Of a DNA stretch of 64,000 nt, positions 1 to 13,000 are shown piece by piece. Position 1 is the stretch's first letter; the number at the start of each line of letters is the position of its first letter. The stretch comes from Strix aluco. Its lineage: Eukaryota > Chordata > Aves > Strigiformes > Strigidae. The DNA lies in contig NC_133934.1 of the NCBI RefSeq assembly GCF_031877795.1, positions 105,216,610 to 105,280,609 on the forward strand, read 5' to 3'. The notes beneath the pieces were generated by a model. The model did not search any database, was not told the DNA's origin, and worked only from the letters and a program-made list of their open reading frames with translations. Both the position numbers and the translations under genes were made by a program.

Positions 1-2400
1 AATTTAACTTAATTTAGTTTCATTCTAATGCTGACTTTTAACAAAACAGATTAACAACATCCATAAAACACCACATTTCACAGTTAAAATCATTAGGAAA
101 TAATCAACTGTCAGCATGTGGTGAAAGCTACAAAAAGCAGTCTCAAAATTGTTCCTACAAAAACACAGCCTGACAGGCAAACTTAACTCTACAGAGTACC
201 CTTCTCTTAAAGGTTTCCACAGGTGCAATCACTATCACTCATCTCCATACAGTAATAGAAATACTATGATAATTAGTCTGCCCACATTTTAATGGACATG
301 TTATCTTATTGCTATTAGAAGCAGACCTACGTGTCATGGCAATTGCAACACGAGGAGCCATATTGCACTTTGTGCAAAAGAGCACTTCCACCATCACTTT
401 TACTCAAGTCGCTGCAAGGCCGTCAGGCTCAGCAAGGTCATCAGGCAGGGAACAAAAATGAGCAAACGCAAGGGGAGAGAATATCTGGAAATCATAATTA
501 GTACACAGAGCTCAGAGACAGAATATAATTCAGCTAAGAGAGGAAAGAAGAGCCTGGTATCTGAAAGGGACCTAGAATTTAAGAAATTTCTCTCCTAATA
601 CATCAAAATCCATTGGTCTTCTATAAAAAAGGTTAAGGAATATTATCCCTGAAAAATGGGGTATTGATACAACAGTCTGCATGAGGCAACAATCTGTTAT
701 AACCACAAACTGAATGATCTCTCCTTTTAAAATTATCTCCTGAAAAGACAGAAAAAAATGCAACTTAAAAACCCTTTCAGCCATTCCATAGACATCTGCT
801 ACAAAGTCCACCAACTCCATACACTGCAACATCAACTCCCAACTTTCCGTACCGGACCTTAGTCTTTCCTTCACATTTTATTCTAGCTACACTTGAAATG
901 GTTTTACACAGACATTATTTTTACCACTCAGTTACTGCTCTGCAGAGGCCAATGTACAAACACCAATGTGCAGTGACTAATAAAGTGCACGTATATATAA
1001 AAGATTTGTTGGATTTATTGAGTTAAATACTGTTACTTTCTAGTAATGTATGCATTTCCTATTCAGAAGGCAGAACCTGCTAATAATTAAATTTTCCTCC
1101 ATCTTTTCTTCCACCCTCTTCTTCATTTCCAAGAGCCAATAATGCTTACATATTTCATCATACATCAAATGTGAAATTCGTGGTCTGACAAGTTACATTC
1201 AGTTTCGATAGCATTGTTATAGCTACCCAGGCACATTTTCTGGGATAGGTGTGGAGATGTATTACATTAGACCAGAACAGCAAACCCTCCTGACCTACAG
1301 ACTACATAACAAACTTCATACACCTGAATGCCACAAAATATATATTGTCCACCTCAGAAAATCACAGAGAAGTGATTTTCAGAACGGCTGAACAGCAAGA
1401 GCTCCCACATTGGGGTGCCACTGCTTTAGCTTTGCTGCAGAATAGGACTTCCAGACAAGACCAGCAGTCCTTCCTGGCTCGCTTCCTCCCTGCTGCTGCT
1501 GAGGCTGTGTGTACCTCGGATCCCTGCACCTTGGGAACCTCGCTCTGTGTCACACAAAGAAGCCACAACAGAACTACATAAAGAGTCACAGGCTGACTAC
1601 ACCTGACTACGAAGGTTTGATTCTCAGGTAAATAATAGTATTTATGTAATCACTCTGACTAGATACAAGAGTACAGTTAGCAATCCTATAGCTGACTAAA
1701 CAGTTTTGAAATACATTACTTTGAAATGACATTATTTTGAAATGCTTCTATAAGCAACTGCAAACAGTAACAATAGTTTCTTCAAAATAGATATTCTGAA
1801 AGCTCCTCCTTCATCTCATCACCTTGAAACATTTACACACCACACACAAATGTGTCCCAATACAGAAGATCACCAAAATAATATCCACTAATCCTTGGAA
1901 GCAGTTTAACAAAATCAAAACATTTCTCTACAGCATTTTAAGAGTTCCAGGATAGAGAGATCAGAGTCCCTCATATGACTATGTATTTAAATATCACTAA
2001 ACTAGTACAGTTCACTGTGCACTTTTCTTACAACAAACTTACTCTTTTGGTTTATTATGCACTAATAGTCCAGTAAATTAGATGTATAACAAGCCAATAC
2101 AAATTAATATTTTTTATGCCAAAATCAGATTCCAGATACAAATCTATTTCAGCTCCAATGAGGAACTCAAGTACACGAGAATAACTTAGTACTCAGCTAA
2201 AGCAACTGCAAGTTGTCAAACTGACACCATAAGAATTTCATTTTCACTACTCAAACACTGCCTCCTCCAAACCTGCTCTCCCAGTTTTATTCACTGAGGA
2301 CTTGTTTTTTTAAAAAAAAAAAAACAGTATATGTAATAACCAACCTAAATTAAAAAACACATATTCAGATGCAGCAGGGCCTGCCTAAACACCATTTTTG
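1..2400. other. AT-rich stretch, presumed SEC23A intron 1
   Basis: I see no convincing exon, RNA gene or recognisable mobile element here. Short open frames on both strands (for example minus 572-874 and plus 1345-1581) lack plausible splice context and family similarity. If the SEC23A assignment is right, this is first-intron sequence. Confidence 0.4.
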
Positions 2401-3650
2401 TGTGGCTTTACCGATCTGGCAAAGCACCCGGCCTGGCAGAGCCCCCGGCAGCGGCACGGCGCGGGTACCGAAGAGCCGCAGCCGCTGCCGCCGTGAGCCG
2501 CGCTTCACAGCCGGGGCAGCGGCGGCCGCGCCAAGGCCCTACCCCGCCGGCCCTACCCGAGCGCCGGCAGCCCCGGCTGAGGACGGGGCTCTCGGCGGCT
2601 GCTCGCACCGCCCCAGCCGGGCTCCACCGCGGCACCCAGGTTGGGCGCCCCCCGCCTCACGGGAAGGGTCCGGGGCCCGGGAGGCCGCGGGCAGTGCTGA
2701 CCAGCCGCCGGCGATATCTCCGGCCCCTCAGGGCCGCCCGGGGGTCCCGAGAGCAGCTTCAGGCCGCCCGGGGATCCTCCCCCACCCCCGCCCTGGAGGG
2801 CGGCGTGAGTGCCCCAAGCCCCGTGAGGGGCGGCGGGGGGCTCCAACCACGCTCCCTCCTGGCCCAAACAGCCGGGCGGGGGCTCCACGGCCCGAGGTAC
2901 CCCCCACACCCACGCAGGCGTGGGGCTACCGCCACAGGACTCTCCTCGCCGTGGCACCCCCCAGCTCGCTCCGCCGGCGGCTCCCCACGCCCTCCGCTGC
3001 CCCCCTCGGCCCCGGCCCTGCCCGCTCACCCCGCGTCCCGGCCGCCGCCGCCTCTCTCGCTCTCCCCGGCTCGCACGCAGCCGCCCCGGCGCTGCCGACG
3101 CAGTCAACATGGCTGATGGGAGAGTCCGCGCCACGTCAAGGGGCAGAGAGCGGCGGGACGGGACGGGGCGGGCTGAGCTCCGCGGCTCCCCCGCCGCCCC
3201 CCCGCAGGGGGACCCGCTCCCGCCGGGCCAGCCCACGCGTGCCCCGCGGCCGTCCCCGGTGAGCGGAGCTGAGCAGAGGCGCCCGGCCTCAGTCATCGCA
3301 GCCCGCTGACCTTCGCCTCGCTGCCCTGAGGGCTCCCGCTCGCGTGTGTGTTTCCTTCCCAGTTCGGCTTTCAGAGTCCTTCTAAAGATCGTTTGCCTCA
3401 ATCGCGCTCCTCACACCGTTCGGGAAAGGAGCCATCCCGGCCACGGGCCGGAGTTTCGCCTTCTCCACCCGTGGGCTGCGCCGGTGCCGCAGTTACCGGA
3501 GCCGTCGCCGTCCTCGCCCCGCCCGTGGCTGTGTCGCTCTGCTCCTGCTTTGCCCGGTGCTCGCGGGGGCCGCTTCAGGGGGACCCTCGGGACCGGGGCA
3601 GCCCTGGAATCCACCCGGCTTGCGGCCCGCCGGCCACCATGGGTACTTAG
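2400..3650 (-). promoter_or_regulatory. SEC23A: CpG-island promoter, presumed SEC23A
   Basis: This is a strongly GC-rich, CpG-dense block in otherwise AT-rich DNA. The long open frames inside it, on both strands, are typical of GC-rich non-coding DNA and match no protein I know. The assignment to SEC23A rests on synteny: in human, SEC23A lies next to GEMIN2 on the opposite strand. A good splice donor on the minus strand at 3029-3028 fits a first exon transcribed leftwards. No SEC23A coding sequence is visible in the window, so the link is inferred. Confidence 0.6.
3030..3110 (-). other. SEC23A: Candidate non-coding first exon of SEC23A
   Basis: Read on the minus strand, the CpG island contains the motif GCCATGTTGAC near 3110, which resembles a YY1 element of housekeeping promoters. 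It is followed by GC-rich sequence and the donor GCGGG|GTGAGC, with its GT at 3029-3028. The 5' end is not determinable. The vertebrate SEC23A start codon is usually in exon 2. I searched 1-2400 for the minus-strand sequence of its conserved N-terminus and did not find it, so that exon must lie left of the window if this assignment is right. Confidence 0.4.
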
Positions 3651-4752
3651 GACAACTTTTTCATCTGGGAGATCGTTTACATGTTTCTTTGGACTGCCTG
3701 GGAAAAAAATACATTGAAATTATATTCCTGGTGGGTTCTAGCCTGAGACAATACGTTATCTCATATTTATAAATATTTAGAAATATAATACATTTGTTCA
3801 CTATCTGCACAATAACTTTCACATAGCCGTAACAGCAGTGTTGTTCAGGTTTTTTGTTAGCGTGGCTATCTTTTTTTCACCCAAACCCACGTTACAGTGA
3901 CGCTTAGGTTTCAGGGCACTTCATACTGGTGCCTGCCACAAAAGGCCAGAACAGTAAATTCAGTCTTTGCTGAGATCTCAGTGCAACCAATCCGGACATG
4001 GGGGAGGACTGGAAAACATTCTGCTGACTACCACGTCCCCCTTCACTGCAACCTTGAAAACATGCTATGACTGCCAACCAAATATAAATGACTAAAACAT
4101 CCTTATCCTCTCTTCTTAATATGTCAAATGCAGTATGATAGAATTGCTATGCCACTACTATCTCCAGTATTGTTCACTAGTCCTCTTCAGTCTAAAAACA
4201 CAAGTAAACAAGAGCAAAACTTAGAGGGAGGGATTTTAAATTTCCACGTCCACAAATCTCCTGCCAGTTGTGGGAGTATTAAGGAGGAGCTTGCCAAGGA
4301 CATGTAAACTCCTCAGTTTGTAAAAAAAAAAATAAAAATGAAAACCAAAACCAAAAACCCACACTAAGGCGAACTTCAAACAGATGCACAGAAAGCAATT
4401 CAGTGTTATAATTTCAAAGTACTCAAATACTCCAAAACATTTTCAGAAAGTTCACTGGAAAGACGCAAGTCCCAAAGTCAGAACTGTGGGATGAATTCTA
4501 TAGACAACAAGAGAAAAAGGTAACTAACACTTAAAGACATTTAAAAGTGAAGAAGGAAGAACAGAAAGTACACTATTCTGAAAGTTCACTACAAATAAAA
4601 GATAAAGTATTTTTAATCAGTCATTAGCACAATTAAATTTCACTACATAGTGACTCAATCCAATGCCCTAAAACTTCAATAAATGTCTTGCAGCTGTTAC
4701 AATGGTGCAAACCACAGAGAAAAGCAAGGAGAAGCAAAAAAATAGAACAGAA

Positions 4753-4792
4753 AATAGTGTATAAGAGATAATAGTGTATAATAGTGTATAAC
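4753..4792. repeat. Short imperfect tandem repeat, AATAGTGTATA units
   Basis: Three copies of the unit ATAGTGTATA are visible, with an interrupted spacer (AGAGATA) after the first and a degenerate copy (TGGTGTATAC) just downstream. It is probably simple-sequence slippage. Confidence 0.6.
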
Positions 4793-4983
4793 AGTAACAT
4801 GGTGTATACTCATTCTAAGAAAATACTTTATTTCTCCCAGTATTAGAATGTACAGTGAAAGCATTTCAGTTTTCTTAATGCAGAATTTTTACTTTATGTG
4901 GTAGATTATTTTTTTTAAGTCAGCAGTGCATATCCACTGATGGCAACTCACCCTTCCTTTGGAAAAGTACTCTTCCATAATGC

Positions 4984-5500
4984 CTAGGCAGTTGAGGAGA
5001 AAGAATATTCATTTCCAGTTTCTTTTTCCTTTTCCTCCATTGAGTCATATTCGTTAGCCACTGCATCAACATTGTTGGTAAAACTTGTTAGGAACAATTT
5101 TATTATTCGTGGAAGACTATCTGTAATAATTAAAAATATGTTACTTCATTTTAAAAGTATCTATGGAAAGTTCCAGAAAAAGTAATCTAGAGATAGAAAG
5201 TATATTTAAATTATATTTGTATCTGTGGATTCTCTTTCTGTTCATAGTTCTTGACTTCCCGACAAACAGAAAAATAAGTTCTGAATATTACCAAAGTATT
5301 AAAAGAGAATTTTTTACAGCTGGACTCACCAAAGTTTTTGTCTTGACCACGGGTCAGCCTTTTCAGAGATATCTCTATAGTTTTCACTAAGCAGGTTTTA
5401 TTTCTAGTGGTGACTGCAATTGTTGCATACTCAACTAGGATGTTAGATCCGGGTTTCAGAATTAAAACTCCTTGTTACACGTAGGTGGTTTTGGAAACAC
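4984..5500 (-). pseudogene. Unidentified coding-like exon pair, minus strand
   Basis: Two open segments on the minus strand are joined by consensus splice signals with matching phase. The first is open from 5474 to 5330 and ends at the donor TTTG|GTGAGT. The second begins after ATTATTACAG at 5120 and ends in TAG at 4986-4984. The junction restores a GAT codon. The joined peptide is about 90 residues: a strand-like part with the motif NILVEYATIAV, then a part with SLPRIIKLFLTSF, then an acidic stretch EEKEKETGNEY. An in-frame TAA at 5477-5475 separates it from a possible acceptor at 5502-5501. A second donor (AAGG|GTGAGT at 4951) lies 33 bases after the stop. I do not recognise the family. It may be a decayed gene, the terminal exons of a small gene sharing the GEMIN2 promoter, or chance. 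Confidence 0.3.
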
Positions 5501-6239
5501 CTTAAAACAAACAAAAGCCAGTGGAGAGGAGGAGTTGGGGTAGATGTTTGTTCAGAACTGCTAAAATACAGCCTTGAGAAGAAAAAAAGTACTGCTTTTT
5601 TTGAACTTATGTCAGAAATATTTAGAGCTACTCTTATCTACTAGATGGACTGCAGGTAGCACTGAACTGACTTTGCATGCAGCAGAACTAACAGGAAAAA
5701 TAATATACAGATTTACATTTTGCATAACAGGAATTCTGTAACATACATTACTGTAATAATAATTACATTCTGTAATAACCATTACAGCGTTATCCTTCCA
5801 CTTTTTCTTAACTGAGAAGCGGCCCCCCTTTGTGCTAACGCTATCTTGCTTTTGATTTGGTATGTGCATATTCCCACACAGTAATATTTAGCTAAACCCA
5901 TACAGCAACAAAATAAAAACCTCAGGCACTGACCCTTCCAGAATGAGAACGCTGTTTGCATTTATAGCAACTTTTATGTAACTTATTTTAACCACAGATC
6001 TCAAAGCATTTAAAGGAAGGGCCAAGTGTTATTGTTACTGGATGTCCACAGGTGGAATAAAAAATACTAATGGATGAGTTTTAAAGAGCCACCTGCCAAA
6101 ACCATGGTATATTAGAATACTGGCACAGGGCATAATAAAAACGGTTATTAAAAGTTTACACCAATTCACCACAGAAACAGGCCTAGTTTGATGGGCAGTA
6201 AATTGGCACAACCCCTTTCTGCAGGGCTATTTGACCAGA

Positions 6240-7080
6240 TCTCCTCTTATTCCCCTCCCTGGGTTTCCAGGGCAGCTGAAGCCTCCAGCGCAGGCCGCCG
6301 CTCAGGGCCCGGCGTTTCCGGCTGCGCAGCCCCCAGCGCCGCCGCGGTACCACTTCAGGCCAGGCCGCAAGGACCGAGAGGAGAGCGGAGGCCCCGAGCT
6401 GCCTGTAAGGCCACGGCGCCCGCCGCCACCGGCGCGGCCCAGGGCCGCCGTGAGGGTCCCCACCGCTCTCGCGAGAGCCTCCCAGCGCGCCTGCGTGGCG
6501 GCAGCCCGGGCCCAGCGGCGCCCGGTGAGGCGGCCTCCGCCGCCGGGGATGGAGCCCGGCGCGGAGGACCTGATGCCGCGGCTGCTGCCCGTGGATGACT
6601 GCGATCTGGCCGAGGACTTCGACCCCACGGTGCCTCCCAGGACGCCGCAGGAGTATCTGAAGCGCGTCCAGTGAGTGGCGGGGCAGAAGGGCCGAGCTCC
6701 CTCCCGCGGGCCGGTGCTGCCCATTGGGCTGCGCCGCGCTCCCGTTCACCCGCCCGCCGCAGCCAGAGGAGCTCTGCCGCAGCGCTCCCGCTGCGGTGGG
6801 TTCCCGTCCGCTTCCTGCGAGGCCGCCGCCTCCTCAGGGCTGCGTGAGGCCCGCTGCGCTTGGCGGCGCGTGCCGCGGCCGGCTCGCTCCTCCCCAGCGG
6901 CCCGCAGCTCTGGGGGCCGGGGCTGCTCGGCTTTCCACAGAACGATGGAGGCCCGGTTCCCGGCTCTCCGCACCGGCAGCGGTGGCCTCCCGAGGTCTCG
7001 CTACGGGAAGCGTTGCCGCACTTCTGGCAAGTTGGGATGTAAGCAAGCTTCGAGGAGGCCGCAGCGGCCACCTAGAAACT
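6240..7080 (+). promoter_or_regulatory. GEMIN2: GEMIN2 CpG-island promoter and first exon region
   Basis: A CpG-dense block surrounds the GEMIN2 start codon and the first part of intron 1. It contains one ATTGG box just after exon 1 (about 6723). No TATA box is evident, as expected for a housekeeping gene. Long open frames on both strands here are by-products of GC richness. Confidence 0.7.
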
Positions 7081-10000
7081 GAGAATACCTGATCTGTAAC
7101 TCTCAAGTCAAACCTTCCGTAAGAATTGCCGGTGTACTGTTTTACCTACCTGAAGATTTACGTAGGTGCAGTATTTCAGAGACATCCGGCATATAAGGCA
7201 TATAACCACCTGCTGTGAAAAAGAAAAAATGTAGCCGCTTGATTTTATTTTGTAGGATTGAAGCAGCTCGATGCCCAGATGTGGTTGTGGCACAAATAGA
7301 CCCCAAAAAATTGAGAAAGAAGCAGACAGTAAACATTTCAGTAAGTTCGAGAGCTTTTACATGTTTCCTTCTGAGAAAAAAAAAAATAAGGGGAAAGATC
7401 TTAATATAAGTACATTAATATAATTAATGTACTAATTTGGGGGAGCAGTTGGCATAACTAAATAGCACTGCTGGATTTTAACAGCATCTACAGAATTAAA
7501 TGTTTGGGTTTGAAGAAACACCTGTTCAACTGCTGGCTAACAGCAGTCTAACTGATTTAAATTCATAATATCCATACTATTTGATACACAGCAGACTTTT
7601 ACTGACTGAGGGAATCAAATGTTGCATTAAATTTTACATTTAATTGTAAAACCTGCATAAACTTTAGAAGAAAAGTATCTCCATATTTAGGTTTAAATAT
7701 ATATCAAGGGTCAGGGTAGTGAGTGCAGCTTTACTAAAGTTTAGATTAAATTCTAGCGCCACTTCTTTCCTTTTTGTTGGAATATTTCATCGGAATTTTT
7801 CCTAACTGCCCAAGCAGATTTTTCTGTTGTCACATTGCCCTGCCAGCTTGGTTTTTAATCTACTTTCAAACAGTTCAGGAGAACAAATTTGCCTTTTTCT
7901 AGTGAAAACTTTGTAATCTGAAATTTCGCTTCTAGATTCTCAAGGAAGGTTTCTCGTACTGACATACAACCATGTGGCTTCTGTGACCATTCTCTTCCTT
8001 GGTCTCCTCTCTTTGTAGTGGCATTCTTAAACATTTGTAGATGGGGTTGTCTTTTTTTTTTTTTTAAAGTAACTTTTTAATGCTAATCTTTAAAGAGGCT
8101 TTATCTACTAAACTGTCAGAATTAATTTCCTAAAAGATATTTTTGTGGTCTTCTGTCATCAACCTATCTCGGCAAGTAGAATGCCTAAGACTCATGGCAT
8201 CTATCCAAGATAAGGAAACAACATCCTGCTTTTTATAAATGGGGAAATTAAGAACTGCTAAAAAGATGACCTTAAATAATTCTTTGGCAATGTATTCTGA
8301 ATACTTAGGTTTTGTTCTTATTTGCATGTGAGAAGAGTCAAGCAGAAGAAATTTTGTCTAAACCAACTGTTAAGTCAGTCTTGGATGTGGTCATGAAATT
8401 ACCTTTCTTAAATGACAATTTAAAGGATATTCTTTACCTGACACATACTGATTCTCTTGTTCATAACGATTCTTCTTATAAAGCTTTCTTTACATTATAA
8501 TTATTGCCAGTGTTTTCTTAGATTTCTGGATGTCAGCCTGCTCCTGAAGGATACTCTCCAACCCTCAAGTGGCAGCAGCAGCAAGTGGCCCATTTCTCAG
8601 CTGTTCGTCAGGTACAAAATGGTGTGTGTGAGGGGACTTGCACTATTCTAGATAGAACACGCGTGTGCTTTATGGGGCACCACCTTATATCTAGTGTAGA
8701 AATGTTATGACTTTATGGTAAGGACAGATGTTTGTAGGCAAATGTTTTAAGTTCTTGAAGAAGAATTGAGTATATACTGTGTGGCTTTTAAACCTCTGAT
8801 AAAACTCTTGAGAGAATCATGTTTTAAAAACAATTTCTCATTCAACTTCAGCAAAAATATGTTGGTATTTAAATGAGACAGAGTAGCTGAGGGAGGACAA
8901 AAATCCCTGTGACGTTAGCGTTAGCACAGACTTAAATCTTTCCTAGTGCATTTGCACCCTGCTCTTAAATAACAGAGCAAAAATGGAGAACTGAGCAGTC
9001 TCTCTCTCTATCCACAGTTAAACAGGGTGAAATGCAAAACATAATACAGATGTAGGTAGAGATCGTTTATGACATGAGTACTGCGGAAGGCATGTTTACA
9101 GTGCATTGATACTGCATTGTAGGAATACCTCAGGTAACTGAAGTATACCCTACTGCCCTGAAGCTGCTGGAGCCCTGAACTTTGCATGAGCTCATTTACC
9201 CTATTTTTTCAGGGAGGTAAACCAGTGAAGGTGGAGATCTGTACTATTGCATCTATACACTGCAAACATTAACTGAGCTAGCCCCTATTTCTGCAAGGTG
9301 TCACATTGCATACTGTATATTAGGTATAATCTAAGGTTTTAGTAGAACTAAGGAAACTGACATCTAAAGGCATATTCACTGTATGGGTATTTCTTTTATA
9401 AAAAAATCAATTGTCCTCTCATCTGTGCCAGAACTAACACAAGAATACATGTACGAGAATATCCTAAAAAATATTTAAGGGAAAAAAGAGCATCGGAAGT
9501 CACTTGTTCAAACACTATGCATCAGCTACTGTTACTTCTAGCGTATTTAGTGGTCATTTTTATTGCTACAATAACAATTGAATTGGGGAGAAAAATGTTT
9601 TCTGTTACAAAAAGTTTACACCTCTGTACAGGAAATTGTCAAGCAGGCCAGTTTGTCTTATACAGCATCCCTTCTTCCCTTCCAGTATAAGTAGTATACT
9701 AGGAAAGCACACTTGCCTTCTTTCTCACAGTTCTGTTGACATCTGATACAGATACAGACCACTGTTGGAAACAGGATATTGGCTTTATGTGTGCTTTTGG
9801 ACTAAGTAAAATTTTCTTTTCTTAAGCTTCTTAAACCAAGAAAAGTCTAGAAGATTATTAAAGCTTAGTACCTCCACTTAACATTATGTAGTAGACTAAA
9901 ATGCCTTCAGGTTTAACGTTACTTCCAAAAACCCACTATGAGCAACTTACTTAGGTTTATACTAAGAGGCATGGGAAATACTTAGCCAGTTATGCCTCTA

Positions 10001-13000
10001 CTGATTTATAGAACATCATAAAATACACTTTTTGTACATTTTAAGAACAATTATGGCTAGGATAAAATAACTGCAAAGTTAAACTGTGATTTGGCTTTGT
10101 TTTAATTATTCAGAGTCTGAACAAGCGCAGAAATCACTGGCGGTCACAGCATTTGGACAGTAATGTTACTATGGTGAGTAAAATTCGTAACAGTGCTGTG
10201 GGGCTTTTTTTCCAATCATTAAATCTGGTTAATCTTGCTTTACAGCTTAATGCAACAACTTGTGAATATTATCAAGTCTTTTCTTCAGAGTCTTCAAGAC
10301 AGCAATATTTCACAATTTTCATTTATTTACTTCAGCCAAAATCAGAGGATGAAGAAGGCTGGAAGAAGTTCTGCCTGGGTGAAAGAGTATACTCAGAAAC
10401 AGATGCACTATCTGATAATGAAAATCTAGGAATTGATTACATAAAGGTGAGTATAGGACTTCTATCTCATTTTCAGCTGCTATTTTCAAGAATAACTGCC
10501 ACAAACAATCCTACTCTGTGCTAATAGAAAGTGGGATCTCTGGTGAGCCCAGGAATTCCAATTTCTCTTCCCTTTTAAATGGAAACTGACTGAAGCAGAG
10601 AACAAGTCTATCCCTTCAGTCAAAAAGTTCTTTCATCTGTTATCAGCTAAACTGCACTACTTTCTTGCTTGCTGAACTGAACGCAAAGCTTTCTGCAAAG
10701 TCTGCTTTAGTGTTTTGTTGAATGGTGGGTAGTATGTGGTTCCTCTGCTCATACATGCTATCCTGCAAACATGCACTTTGCTGCATCATTTTGAAAAAAC
10801 AAAACTAACAAGTAACAGTAAAAGCAAGGTTCCTTGACACCAAATTTGACTGGACCTTATCTTGAACTTGCTTGAAGATTTTTTTCTTAATACACTTCAA
10901 AGCTCAGAACAGACTTTCAAATCACTACACATCTGAGCATCACATTAATGTTAGTACACTCTAAATTACAACAAAAGCGTTTGATGTCTACATTTTCCAA
11001 CTTTATTTTTTTTCAGGTGGGCTTTCCCCCTTTGCTAAGTATTGTAAGCAGAATGAATCAGGTAAGCCTACCTCTTACAATCATATAGTGAGATGGCATA
11101 AACCATTATTCCTCATATTCTATCTGTAGCAGAAGTCTTAACTGTTTTTCTCTGCTAGAGTAGGCAATTGTTTACTACAACTGCTATTCATTGTACACTA
11201 AAACGAAAACACATAATCATTAGCTCACTTTCAGCTTTACTAGTGAACATTTATCATGACTAGTTTTAAGAGTATTTTGTCCTTGTAATTTCTCTATAGA
11301 ACATTTAACGTTTGAATTTTTGCTGAATGCCCCATTAGGTGCCTGACAGCGTTTTAAGATTTCTCATTTAGTGTTTTAAGTGCAGCCCTTCAACTTCATT
11401 GTTAATTCTTACCTACGCTGCAAGGCTAGAAAAATCACACTTCCCTTTCCTTTACTACTATGTTTCCTACTAGTCACCTTTATACAGAAACAACCAGTAA
11501 TATGATGCATCTTTCCTACTCCGTAGCTACTTATCCATAACTTTTTGTTAACACAAAAAATTACTGAATTTTCTATAAAGTTCTTTCCAGGAACTGGTGC
11601 TTTAACACTTATTTTACCCTTATATGTAACTTCAACCTAGATAAATGCCATATAGTATCAGTGGAGTAGAAATACATAATGTGTATTCTTTTAAAAAAAT
11701 CACATTGCTTTTTATGTAATACAGTCCTTCAGGTAGAAGGACAGCAAAACAAAACATTGCAGGTATTGTATTGTCTCTTTCTGTTCCTTTTTTTGAAGGC
11801 AACAGTAACCAGTGTCTTAGAATACCTGGTAAGCTGGTTTGGAGAGAAAAAATTTACTCCAGAACTGGTAATTTTTTATTTATTCTAACTACTTGGACAT
11901 GAACACAGTAAACAAGGGATAAATTGTTCATAGTTCTCTATGAAATTTGTAGTTTCTAAAGAGTTCTCTAGGTGCATGTATCATTCAGTTATTTTCAAAA
12001 CTTTATTGATTAGATACTAAAATGAGTATTCACAGAACTTCTTGAAAGGCTAATTAACAAAACATAACAGATACAGATCTATCAAGTACTGCCAAAACTC
12101 CCGCCCCTTTTTATCACCCCCACACTAACTTAAACCACAGGGTTGGATGAGTATCAGCCCTGTGGAGAGGACGGTCAGACTGCAGCAGCTTTGGTTCTGA
12201 CCAGTTTAAGCTGTCAGGGTGCTGCACCCTGTATTTACCAACACCTCCATTTTAGTTTGGAGATGTACGACAGTCTGGTGGCAAAGACATGTTTAATCTT
12301 TCCACATGCAGCACAACCAGAAAGCTTAGCTGCATTAGTGTGGTGACAAATCAAACCTAGTCAGAAATTCTGATTGACAGGGTACATGAGCATGGAATTT
12401 GGCCACAACTAGACTGACTAGCTGTGTAAAGACCTTGGTGGATGCATCTAATCTCATTCAGTACCACAAAGCAAAAGAGTAATGAAAAATTACTTCCATA
12501 ATACTAAACACAGTTTCACTTGAGTTTTTGAGTCACTTAAAGGCCTTTCATGTCCTGTCCTTTTCTGTAGGACCATCTTCTTTTTAACCAACATGCTACA
12601 GAGAATGTGCACATTGACTTTTAGTTTATTCCCATAATGAAAGCCACAAGACTCTGGGATTAAATTAAGAAGTTAGACTGGTGGCAGAAGTTCTGTTTGT
12701 AAGAATGCAGTAGAATTCAGTGAAGTAAAATGCAAAGGATGTGTTTTTCACAGTGGTGCAAACCTTATATCTGCTCTAACTGCATCAATTCCACAAAGAT
12801 CTGACTTGATACATTCATTCTTCAGGAATGTTTTCCCACAGGTGGTGAAATTAAAAATTAATAGCTAAGTAATAATCTTTAGATATTACTAAATTAATCC
12901 TTCCCTCAGACTTCATTAGTGTAAGCTGTATTAATTTATATGTTGGCCAGTATTCCAAAAAATACCAGGAAGTCCAGGAGTACTGCTCACAAGTAGCTTA

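Larger units (their letters stand above)
3651..6230. other. Intergenic region between SEC23A and GEMIN2 promoters
   Basis: The stretch is mostly AT-rich and non-coding. It contains a short tandem repeat (4753-4792) and two coding-like minus-strand segments near 4984-5500, listed separately. Nothing else was recognised. Confidence 0.6.

Noticed and set aside
572-874. 100-codon minus-strand frame with helical-looking residues
   Set aside because: No acceptable donor follows the coding-like part, another frame is equally plausible, and no family was recognised.
1-2400. Search for SEC23A coding exon 2 on the minus strand
   Set aside because: The reverse complement of the conserved N-terminal start was not found, so no SEC23A CDS is claimed.
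2369-3401. Long open frames on both strands in the CpG island (up to 297 codons)
   Set aside because: They are Pro/Ala/Arg/Gly-rich, overlap on both strands and have no splice or family support. GC-rich DNA has few stop codons.
3638-3649. Perfect Kozak start GCCACCATGG in the SEC23A-side CpG island
   Set aside because: It encodes only Met-Gly-Thr before a stop and has no supporting gene on the plus strand.
5612-5869. 85-codon minus-strand frame near the orphan exon pair
   Set aside because: Its composition is unlike a structured protein, and no splice signal links it in phase to the exon at 5500.
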